Shown here in pieces: positions 31,940 through 37,968 of a stretch of 37,968 nucleotides of DNA (the stretch's first letter is position 1; every line of letters starts with the position of its first letter). This stretch comes from Bacillus luti (lineage in GTDB: Bacteria > Bacillota > Bacilli > Bacillales > Bacillaceae_G), in contig NZ_MACI01000075.1 in assembly GCF_001884105.1 (NCBI RefSeq), forward strand, positions 1 through 37,968, in the 5' to 3' direction. The position numbers were made by a program, and so were the translations under genes. The notes under the pieces are model-generated. The model was not told the DNA's origin. It saw only the letters and a list, made by a program, of their open reading frames with translations, and did no database searches.

Positions 31940-32185
31940 AGAAATAATGTGGTACAATCGCTTAAGGAAAATAAGACTTTAAAGAATGCACTAGATGCTA
32001 TGAAAAATACTCCTATTCCAGTAGCAGTTAGGATGGTGGATACTGGAATAGGAGTGAGGCTTCCTTATATAGAATCTTCAACTGTTGGAGAAGTAGCTGG
32101 AAAGTTTTCAAAGGCAAGTACGACAGCTAAGGATGACGCTTATCAACTTGCTAAGGGTAGTGGAGGGGTTAAGGGTACGGGTAAT
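31940..32185 (+). repeat. Linker B, copy 1, ending at the toxin joint
   Basis: DNA nearly identical to 36081-36300. It encodes VVQSLKENKTLKNALDAM and YIESSTVGEVAGKFSKAS, then LAKGSGG and the KGTGN joint. Its first bases (AATGTGGTACAATC) also match the start of the linker in the full-length effector near 27711. Confidence 0.85.
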
Positions 32186-32725
32186 CCTGTTCATAGATCT
32201 GAAATTGACGAAGTAATTAAAAATAATTACGATAAAGACGGAAATTTGATTAATAGATCAATTGTGCCTAAGGGATATGATAGTGTTGAAGAGTTTAAAG
32301 AAGTCGTGGGACTAACAGAAACATATTTGAATACTAAAACGAAAAATAATATATTAAATAAGCCTTTAGCAGGAGGAACACATGTGAAAAAAGGAGTAGA
32401 TTTTGATATTTTAGGATTCCCAATATTTAAAGGGGACGATGTTAAATTTACAATGAGACTAGATAAGAATTTACATATTAGTCCAGATGAGGCACAGTTT
32501 CAGGAATGTACAAGGAAATTAAAAGAAGCGATTGATTCAGGCAAGATTCCAAAAGAATTGTTTTCTCCAGATCAATTAGCTCAAATAAATGCTGGTAAGG
32601 CAAGAATAAAAGGATTAACTTGGCATCACCATCAAGTCCCTGGCAAGATGCAATTAGTTATTTCAAAAGTACATAAAGTAAATCACTTAGGTGGAAATAA
32701 ATTATGGGGAGATGGAATTAGATGA
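31949..32725 (+). CDS. Orphan toxin cassette 2: linker B and HNH/EndoVII (WHH-type) nuclease
   Basis: A frame of 258 codons with no ribosome site; GTG at 31949 is only the first possible start. Residues 1-70 are linker B, 71-78 the joint GVKGTGNP, and the rest a unique domain. The C-terminus GLTWHHHQVPGKMQLVISKVH then NHLGGNKLWGDG is a WHH-type HNH/EndoVII active site, clearly similar at its end to cassette 1, whereas the middle (about 90-210) is different. The immunity start overlaps its stop (ATGA), so the pair is a unit. Confidence 0.78.
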   Translation: MVQSLKENKTLKNALDAMKNTPIPVAVRMVDTGIGVRLPYIESSTVGEVAGKFSKASTTAKDDAYQLAKGSGGVKGTGNPVHRSEIDEVIKNNYDKDGNLINRSIVPKGYDSVEEFKEVVGLTETYLNTKTKNNILNKPLAGGTHVKKGVDFDILGFPIFKGDDVKFTMRLDKNLHISPDEAQFQECTRKLKEAIDSGKIPKELFSPDQLAQINAGKARIKGLTWHHHQVPGKMQLVISKVHKVNHLGGNKLWGDGIR

Positions 32726-33210
32726 GAAAAGTAGAGTGGCAATTTGCTGATGCAACTGTAAGTGAAGATTTTGTAGGGGAAATTGGTAATGAAATAGGTG
32801 TTAAATTTCCAAACGATTATATAAAATGTGTAGCTGTGAATAATGGTGCTAATGTGGAACCAGAAATATTTAATGTGAATAATCATGAGAGAGTTTTTGG
32901 GACTTTATTATCTTTTGATGAAAATAGTGACGAATATATAGTTGAAGTATATAATGACTTTAGTGATACATTACCTAAAGAATTAATTCCATTTGCATTT
33001 GACCCAGCAGGAAATTTAATTTGCTTTGATTATAAAAATCATGAAGAAAATCCAATTGTTGTTTTTTGGGAACATGAAGATGCATGGAAAAAGGAAGCGC
33101 TGATGGAAAGTGAAGGGATTACGGCAGAAGAAGCAGAGAAAATCGCAAGAGAAAATGTATTTTACATTGCAGATATATTTACTGATTTTTTAAGTAAATT
33201 ACACGATTGA
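32722..33210 (+). CDS. SUKH (SMI1/KNR4) family immunity protein for cassette 2
   Basis: A 162-residue SUKH protein: VKFPNDYIKCVAVNNGANVE, later ELIPFAFDPAGNLICFDYKN, and C-terminal YIADIFTDFLSKLHD. The F-DP-GN-ICFDY block is the best-conserved part of SMI1/KNR4 proteins. Its first codon overlaps the toxin stop, so translation is coupled. It should neutralise the nuclease of cassette 2; the two SUKH proteins of this array share only the family core. Confidence 0.87.
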   Translation: MRKVEWQFADATVSEDFVGEIGNEIGVKFPNDYIKCVAVNNGANVEPEIFNVNNHERVFGTLLSFDENSDEYIVEVYNDFSDTLPKELIPFAFDPAGNLICFDYKNHEENPIVVFWEHEDAWKKEALMESEGITAEEAEKIARENVFYIADIFTDFLSKLHD

Positions 33211-33289
33211 AAAATATAATGATGAATGAAAAATAAATTTTATGTGAAGTGGATAGAAAAAATAATAGGGTGTTTGAAAATAGATACTC

Positions 33290-33567
33290 CATGATGGTTG
33301 TACCATCATAGAGTATTATGTGCAATGATAGAATAGAAAACAAGGTACAAGCTTAGGCGAGATGACATTTTACTGGATGATGAATATTAAGGCATGGAAT
33401 GGACATAAAACTAACGAACTCGTACAAACTCGTAAGTTTTAACGTAGTAGTTGTCGCGACATATAAAAGGTGTCATACCATTACTACAAAACTTACAAAT
33501 TTATGCTACTTAAAAACATATGAACTTAAAGCACTTGATTGTCTATTTGAGGCAACAAGTGCTTTTT
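33290..33567 (+). repeat. Inter-cassette structured repeat, copy 2
   Basis: Almost identical to copy 1 over its full length, with a few substitutions (CATACCA for CATACCG, CTATTTG for CAACTTG near the end). The final AAGCACTTG/CAAGTGCTT terminator is kept. It separates the cassette 2 immunity gene from cassette 3. Confidence 0.88.
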
Positions 33568-33634
33568 AATTGAAAGGTATACTATAAATTTAAAAAAATT
33601 ATTTTTGTGAATTAAAGCTAACAGAAATTACTAG

Positions 33635-34342
33635 TATTATATAATTGAAATTAAACTAGCAAAAGGTGCGGACTCCGTATCCCCAATCTTTAAAGGTGTA
33701 GAAATACTGCCAGATGGAAGTGTCACTAGAACTGGAACGAACTATGGCGGGAAATTCCAAGAAGCCCATGATGCCTCAAAGGCGAGTATTCAGAGTAGGA
33801 TCTCGAATTTGGAGAGTAGTGGGGTTAAGGGTACGGGTAATAGTCGAATAGATTATTTACGTAATAAATATGGAAAATTTACTTCAAAAGAATTGAATTA
33901 TAGGATTAACTTACGCGGTGAAACACTTAAGGAATTGCAAAAGTTAAAGGATACGGGGATAAGTAAGAAAAAAATTGGTCCAGCCTTTGCTGGAGTGTAT
34001 GATAAAACAACTGGTAAAATTCACTATTCGATAAATGACTACGATGGAATATTGCCCGATTTCCATCCTTTAATAAAGTCAAGATATGATTCTATGCCAC
34101 AAGAAGTTATTGATTCATATACATTTACAAAAGGTGCAGGTTCACACGCTGAAGTAATTGCCTTGAATAAAGCATTAAAGGCTAATCCAAGTGCTGGTTT
34201 GGATAATTTTGTTATCAATGTAATTCGTACGGGGCAAAATAGAACAAAACCAGCTGGAATGATGTTTCTAAGGTGTCCTCATTGTGCTTATCTTACAGAT
34301 GAATTTGAAATAATCACGGAGGTTTCAAAAAATGTTAAATGA
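33635..34342 (+). CDS. ywqJ: Orphan toxin cassette 3: linker A and YwqJ-type deaminase
   Basis: An open frame with no start codon or export domain. The first 62 residues are linker A (LAKGADSVSPIFKGVEIL, DGSVTRTGTNYGGKFQEAHD), then SSGVKGTGN, then a cytidine-deaminase-fold toxin. The zinc site is complete: GAGSHAEVIALNKAL supplies His and the catalytic Glu, and RCPHCAYL supplies the two Cys. This is the YwqJ-like deaminase family of Bacillus type VII toxins. Related toxins deaminate bases in DNA or RNA; which one cannot be told here. It overlaps the antitoxin gene by 11 bases. Confidence 0.8.
   Translation, partial: YYIIEIKLAKGADSVSPIFKGVEILPDGSVTRTGTNYGGKFQEAHDASKASIQSRISNLESSGVKGTGNSRIDYLRNKYGKFTSKELNYRINLRGETLKELQKLKDTGISKKKIGPAFAGVYDKTTGKIHYSINDYDGILPDFHPLIKSRYDSMPQEVIDSYTFTKGAGSHAEVIALNKALKANPSAGLDNFVINVIRTGQNRTKPAGMMFLRCPHCAYLTDEFEIITEVSKNVK
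33656..33841 (+). repeat. Linker A, intact copy
   Basis: DNA nearly identical to the end of the window (37810-37968) and, for its last third, to 30454-30530. It begins CTAGCAAAAGGTG and ends at the joint TAAGGGTACGGGTAAT. Confidence 0.88.
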
Positions 34343-34790
34343 TATATTAACGAAGGAGTATATAATACAGAACGGCCTAGAGTTTGAGGAGTACTTAGAA
34401 TACGGGGGGCCTTATGATTTAGGAATAGTAGAGTATACTGATGATGGAAAAGAAAAATTATTTACTGGATTAGCTTACGATATTTATGAAAATGGGAATA
34501 TAGAAAGTTATTTCTACGTAGAAAATGGTGTTAAACAAGGAAAATATGTGGAGTTTTATCCGAGTGGTAATATAAAAAGGATAGGAAATATGAATAAAAA
34601 CTCGGCAGAAGGCTACCAGGTTGAATTCTTTGAAAACAGGGCGAAAAAGTATGAGTCTGAATGTATTGCCGGACGTGAGATGACTTTTAAAAAGTATGAT
34701 GAACAAGGGAATATTATAGAACAAAAAACAGAACCAAGTGAATCAGATTTATTATATGCTAAAAAATTCAGTAGGGAGCCAAAAGTATAA
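34332..34790 (+). CDS. ywqK: YwqK-type MORN-repeat antitoxin
   Basis: A 152-residue protein made of MORN-like beta-hairpin repeats: AYDIYENGNIESYFYVENGV, KQGKYVEFYPSGNIKRIGNM, AEGYQVEFFENRAKKYES. This is the YwqK family, the known antitoxin type of the YwqJ deaminase in B. subtilis. CGGAGG lies nine bases before the ATG, inside the toxin frame. Gene order toxin-antitoxin-endonuclease V is the same as ywqJ-ywqK-ywqL. Confidence 0.87.
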   Translation: MLNDILTKEYIIQNGLEFEEYLEYGGPYDLGIVEYTDDGKEKLFTGLAYDIYENGNIESYFYVENGVKQGKYVEFYPSGNIKRIGNMNKNSAEGYQVEFFENRAKKYESECIAGREMTFKKYDEQGNIIEQKTEPSESDLLYAKKFSREPKV

Positions 34791-34909
34791 TAAAGTAAAT
34801 ACTATACAAAATCAGTTGAAATGTTGAGTTGTAATTCATCAAATGAAGTATGGTTAGAAGACATACAGGAGGTATGCACTAAATTTGGTATGAAAGTGGA
34901 GAGGGAAAT

Positions 34910-35053
34910 ATGAAGAGGAGTTTAAATACGGCGATATGTTTATGTTGCGCTGAGCGGGATCAACAAGAATATATAAAAAAACAAAAGCTTGAATCAACCA
35001 AAGAGAATTTACTATTTATTGAAAAAATTTTACGCTGTGATTGCAATGGATAA
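34910..35053 (+). CDS. Small Cys-rich protein (47 residues) between ywqK and nfi
   Basis: A short frame with GGAGAGGG five bases before ATG. The peptide has CLCC near the start and RCDCNG at the end, four Cys arranged as a possible zinc knuckle around a charged helix (ERDQQEYIKKQKLESTKENL). Its last codons overlap the start of the endonuclease V gene, which lacks a good ribosome site of its own, so coupled translation is plausible. An upstream 30-codon frame (ATG at 34821) ends on its start codon (ATGA). It could be a fragment of another protein. Confidence 0.45.
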   Translation: MKRSLNTAICLCCAERDQQEYIKKQKLESTKENLLFIEKILRCDCNG

Positions 35054-35753
35054 TTCTAAATTAAAACCTTTAATAGAGGAATTTAAAAATGAGCAGCGTG
35101 CATTCTTACCAAAAGTACAACTTAGAAATACCTTTCAATTAGAAGAAATACGATTTGTTGCAGGAGTAGATTTAGCGTATTGGGAAATAAATGGTAAAAT
35201 GTATGGTACATGCTGTATTGTAGTCATTGATTTTAGTACAAATGAAGTTGTTGAAAAAGTGTACAGTTATGGAGAAATAACAATCCCGTATATTTCAGGT
35301 TTTCTTGCTTTTCGTGAGTTGCCTTTAATTAAAGCTGCAGCAAAAAAACTAACTAAACAACCAGATATCTATATGTTTGATGGGAATGGTTATTTGCATT
35401 ATCGACACATGGGTATTGCAACACATGCTTCTTTCTATTTAAATAAACCAACAATTGGTGTAGCGAAAAGTTATTTAAAGATTAAAGATGTAGATTTTAC
35501 TATGCCTGAAAATCAAGAGGGATCGTATACGGATATTATCATTAATAATGAAATATATGGTCGAGCTTTAAGAACAACCAAAAGTGTAAAACCCATTTTT
35601 ATCTCATGTGGTAACTGGATTGATATAGAGACAAGTACTGAAATTGTCATGAGACTTATTAATAAAGAAAGTCGGTTACCCATACCTGTTAGATTAGCAG
35701 ATTTAGAGACACATATAATGAGAAAAAAACTATGGGAAAATTATAAGTTATAG
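35046..35753 (+). CDS. nfi: Endonuclease V (deoxyinosine 3'-endonuclease), YwqL-like
   Basis: A DNA repair nuclease that nicks next to deoxyinosine, the product of adenine deamination, and also at some other deaminated bases. At 235 residues from the ATG at 35046 it is full length. The catalytic acids are present: Asp in FVAGVDLAYW, Glu in SGFLAFRELPLI and Asp in MFDGNGYLHYRHMG; the Lys of IGVAKSYLK is kept. A longer frame to 34989 has no ribosome site. The small Cys-rich gene overlaps its start. Placement behind a deaminase toxin suggests repair of toxin damage to self. A terminator follows. Confidence 0.92.
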   Translation: MDNSKLKPLIEEFKNEQRAFLPKVQLRNTFQLEEIRFVAGVDLAYWEINGKMYGTCCIVVIDFSTNEVVEKVYSYGEITIPYISGFLAFRELPLIKAAAKKLTKQPDIYMFDGNGYLHYRHMGIATHASFYLNKPTIGVAKSYLKIKDVDFTMPENQEGSYTDIIINNEIYGRALRTTKSVKPIFISCGNWIDIETSTEIVMRLINKESRLPIPVRLADLETHIMRKKLWENYKL

Positions 35754-35760
35754 AGCTTAA

Positions 35761-35794
35761 ACCTTGATAAGTTGAATACTTATCAAGGTTTTTA
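35761..35794 (+). terminator. Terminator after endonuclease V
   Basis: ACCTTGATAAG and its exact complement (35779-35789) are followed by T-rich sequence. Confidence 0.88.
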
Positions 35795-35809
35795 TGTAAC
35801 TGCTTTAAA

Positions 35810-36068
35810 TAGAGTATTACGTGCAAGGATAGAATAGAAAAAGAAGTACGAGCTTAGGCGAGATGACATTTTACTGTGGGATGAATATAAACGCATGGAA
35901 TGTATATTAAATTAACGAACTCGTACAAACTCGTAAGTTTTAACATAGTAGTTGTCATGACATATAAAAGGTGTCATACTGTTACTACAAAACTTACAAA
36001 TTTATGCTACTTAAAAACGTATGAACTTAAAGCACTTGATTGTCAATTATGGCAACAAGTGCTTTTTT
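35810..36068 (+). repeat. Inter-cassette structured repeat, copy 3
   Basis: Matches copies 1 and 2 from the AGAGTATTA block to the end; the first hairpin is missing. Loop changes (TTGTCATGACA for TTGTCGCGACA) keep the inner palindrome, which suggests selection for structure. It leads directly into linker B. Confidence 0.85.
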
Positions 36069-36080
36069 GCATTTTAGCGT

Positions 36081-36353
36081 AGAAATAATGTGGTACAATC
36101 GCTTAAGGAAAATAAGACTTTAAAGAATGCACTAGATGCGATGAAAAATACTCCTATTCCAGTAGCAGTTAGGATGGTGGATACTGGAATAGGAATGAAG
36201 CTTCCTTATATAGAATCTTCAACTGTTGGAGAAGTAGCTGGAAAGTTTTCAAAGGCAAGTACGGCAGCTAAGGATGACGTTTATCAACTTGCTAAGGGTA
36301 GTGGTGGCTCAGGAGTTAGTAAGGAAGGTAGTGTGGCTAAGGGTACGGGTGAA
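36081..36353 (+). repeat. Linker B, copy 2, ending at the toxin joint
   Basis: Nearly identical to 31940-32160, then an insert (GSGVSKEGSV) before the joint KGTGE. Only the first 13 bases of the 16-base joint word are kept here. Confidence 0.82.
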
Positions 36354-36823
36354 ATTGATAATCCTATTAGAACATATCGTGGTGTAGAACTTCAAAATAT
36401 AGATCCAGTTTATATTGCATCTCAACGTACAGTCGTTGAGATGCCTTTTGTTGGGAAAGGCGAAAAGTACACTAATGCAGAAGGATGGAGACGTGATTTA
36501 AAGTATTTTTGGAGTGAACTCCTTGATCGACATCCAGAAGCGTTCAGCCCGAATAATAGAGCAATAATAGAAGGTAGGAATCCGTTTACTGATAGTCCTG
36601 TTAATGATAAGGTGTTTAGGGAATATTTCTCTCAATATGATGTTAAAGGTGTTAGGGGGGACAAATTAGTTCATCATCATATTGGTGGAGGTGGACAAGC
36701 ATTTCCAGTGCCCAAAAACTACACCCAGGATCCGGTGGAATTCATAATATAGAAAAAGAAGCAGGGATATGGGGTAAAGATAAAATTTATTCAGAGTTAC
36801 TACAGAAACTTATTAAGGAGTGA
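36090..36823 (+). pseudogene. Orphan toxin cassette 4: linker B and HNH nuclease, frameshifted
   Basis: The frame from GTG 36090 carries linker B, joint VAKGTGE and a toxin domain with the nuclease motif DKLVHHHIGGGGQAFPVP. It then runs into a stop at 36750-36752. In the next frame the text continues as LHPGSGGIHNIEKEAGIWG and ends properly at 36823, completing an HNH-type site (HHH ... HPG.GGIH). The shift falls in the run of five A at 36712-36716; one more A restores the frame. So the toxin is inactive as read here, or the base is a sequencing error. Confidence 0.8.
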
Positions 36824-36831
36824 TTTCTAAT

Positions 36832-37368
36832 ATGAAAGAGGTTATGAAAGGCTATTTTGAAAAATTTATAGATAAATGGATGGAGTACAACAATTCATTA
36901 CCGCAAATAGCGTGGAATGAAGATGTAGATGAATTTATATATTCGGGTGAAGAAGATGAATATGGATATATTTCTTGGAAACCAATAGAGAAGGGAGTTG
37001 AATTTTCCTTTGATGAAATTGAAAGTCAATATAACGTTCAATTACATGATTCGGTGAAGCAGTATTTCAATTCGTATTGGTTTTTAGAATAAACGGGATG
37101 GATTTCTTCTTATAATATTAATTTGCACCCAGTTATTCCAGGGATTGAACCAGATTATTTTATTTCACTTGTCAAAGACTATGCAGAATCTAAAGAGGAT
37201 ATTTTTAAATATATCCCAATTGGTTTTGAATCAAATGGGATGTTAATATTGCTAGACAACAATACAGGTGAAATTTTAGTTGAAGATTTTGAATTGAATG
37301 ATTATAAACAAATAACTAATAGTTTAGAAAGTCTAATTTCACAATTAAGATTTAAGGATGAACAATAG
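36832..37368 (+). pseudogene. Syd-like (SUKH superfamily) immunity gene for cassette 4, with an in-frame stop
   Basis: The reading from ATG 36832 (AAGGAG upstream) begins MKEVMKGYFEKFIDKWMEYN and includes FSFDEIESQYNVQLHDSVKQ and YFNSYWFLE, then a TAA at 37090. It continues in the same frame with NINLHPVIPGIEPDYFISLV and on to 37368. Together, 178 codons match the layout of SecY-interacting Syd-like proteins, a SUKH branch used as immunity proteins. A single base change explains the stop. Both halves of cassette 4 are therefore damaged. Confidence 0.75.
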
Positions 37369-37562
37369 AAATCTATGTTCGAACTTTAAGAACGACAAAA
37401 AATGTTAAACCTATTTTTGTTTCTTGTGGGAACTGGATTGATTTAGATACAAGTACTGAAATTGTTATGAACTGTATTAATAATGAAAGTCGTTTACCTA
37501 TTCCTGTTAGATTAGCAGATTTAGAAACACATAAACTGAGGAAGAAGTTAATAGGAGAATAA
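37368..37562 (+). pseudogene. C-terminal fossil of a second endonuclease V
   Basis: Sixty-four codons and a stop with no start: EIYVRTLRTTKNVKPIFVSC, GNWIDLDTSTEIVM, ESRLPIPVRLADLETH. This is very close to the C-terminus of the intact endonuclease V at 35046-35753. The catalytic N-terminal two thirds are absent. It stands between the cassette 4 immunity gene and repeat copy 4. Confidence 0.9.
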
Positions 37563-37610
37563 AACAGTGTATTCTATATTTATTAAGCAATAACTACAAG
37601 TAGGATGCAT

Positions 37611-37758
37611 TTATATAAACTTGTAAGTTTTACCTAGTATTTGTCACAACATATAAAGGCTGTCGAACTGTTACTAAAAAACTTACAAATTTAATACTAC
37701 TTAAAAACATATGAGTTTAAAGCACTTGATTGTCTATGAAAGGCAACAAGTGCTTTTT
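37611..37758 (+). repeat. Inter-cassette structured repeat, copy 4 (short, diverged)
   Basis: Keeps the core stem (GTAAGTTTT with AAAACTTAC), the ATATAAA centre and the AAGCACTTG/CAAGTGCTT terminator, but lacks the first 120 bases and has many substitutions. It leads into linker A of cassette 5. Confidence 0.8.
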
Positions 37759-37788
37759 ATATAAATTAAGGCTAACAGAAATTACTAG

Positions 37789-37968
37789 TATTATATAATT
37801 GAAAGTACATTAGCAAAAGGTGTGGACTCCGTAACCCCATTCGTAAAAGGTGTAGAAATACTGCCAGATGGAAGTGTCGCTAGAACTGGAACGAATTATG
37901 GCGGGAAATTCCAAGAAGCCCATGATGCCTCAAAGGCGAGTATTCAGAGTAGGATCTCGAATTTGGAG
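37789..37968 (+). CDS. Orphan toxin cassette 5: linker A, cut by the window end
   Basis: The open frame reads LAKGVDSVTPFVKGVEIL, DGSVARTGTNYGGKFQEAHD and ASKASIQSRISNLE, the same linker A as cassette 3, and runs off the end just before the expected joint. The toxin domain lies outside the window. No start codon or ribosome site is present. Confidence 0.75.

Noticed and set aside
31758-31982. 74-residue frame, recurring as a 60-residue frame at 35900-36082
   Set aside because: Both lie mostly in the non-coding structured repeat, have no ribosome site, and differ at the ends; they repeat because the DNA repeats.

Overview
The window looks like a chromosomal segment from the Bacillus cereus group (B. 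cereus, B. thuringiensis or B. anthracis relatives). This rests on low GC, strong GGAGG ribosome binding sites, an LPXTG surface protein, an SLH-domain protein, YwiC and NETI family proteins, guanine and SAM riboswitches, an IS231-like transposase fossil, and a type VII secretion effector locus like B. subtilis ywqHIJKL. I saw no rRNA, tRNA or CRISPR array.

Region 1 (1-10.2 kb) is mostly metabolism and uptake. A guanine riboswitch with a clear terminator/antiterminator switch controls an exported nucleosidase-like lipoprotein. After an RraA-family protein comes a compact cluster on the + strand: a wall-anchored protein joining a DUF4430 domain to a prenyltransferase-like alpha/alpha domain, a DUF4430 lipoprotein, EcfT, a fused double EcfA ATPase, and an S component. 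The two surface proteins carry the same two folds that make up animal transcobalamin and intrinsic factor, so a surface-capture plus ECF import route for a corrinoid is the best guess. A SAM riboswitch follows, upstream of a small unknown gene.

Region 2 (10.2-24.6 kb) is ordinary accessory chromosome: a SWIM zinc-finger protein, a flavodoxin-fold oxidoreductase, a GMC oxidoreductase, an AtoE-type short-chain fatty acid transporter, a serine hydrolase, a MarR/MFS pair with a visible operator, an alpha/beta hydrolase, another MFS transporter, a VOC protein and an SLH protein. Between 11.8 and 16.5 kb are several gene fossils: an AtoE C-terminus, an OatA-like acyltransferase C-terminus, a truncated LVIVD-like gene and an IS231-like transposase N-terminus.

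Region 3 (24.9 kb to the end) is a polymorphic toxin locus. It opens with a type VII secretion operon (YwqH-like, WXG-like YwqI-like, two accessory genes, a 632-residue effector, an immunity-like gene and a pentapeptide-repeat protein). Behind it stand five toxin cassettes without the secretion-targeting N-terminus. They begin with one of two linker sequences in strict alternation (A, B, A, B, A); all four complete ones carry a toxin domain followed by an immunity gene, and the last runs off the window. Four copies of a structured non-coding repeat of up to about 270 bp lie between them. A nearly identical 16-base word in the effector and the cassettes marks the linker/toxin joint, which suggests recombination into a full-length effector. 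Cassette 3 is a YwqJ-type deaminase with a YwqK-type antitoxin and an intact endonuclease V; cassette 4 is broken in both toxin and immunity gene and is followed by a second, decayed endonuclease V.
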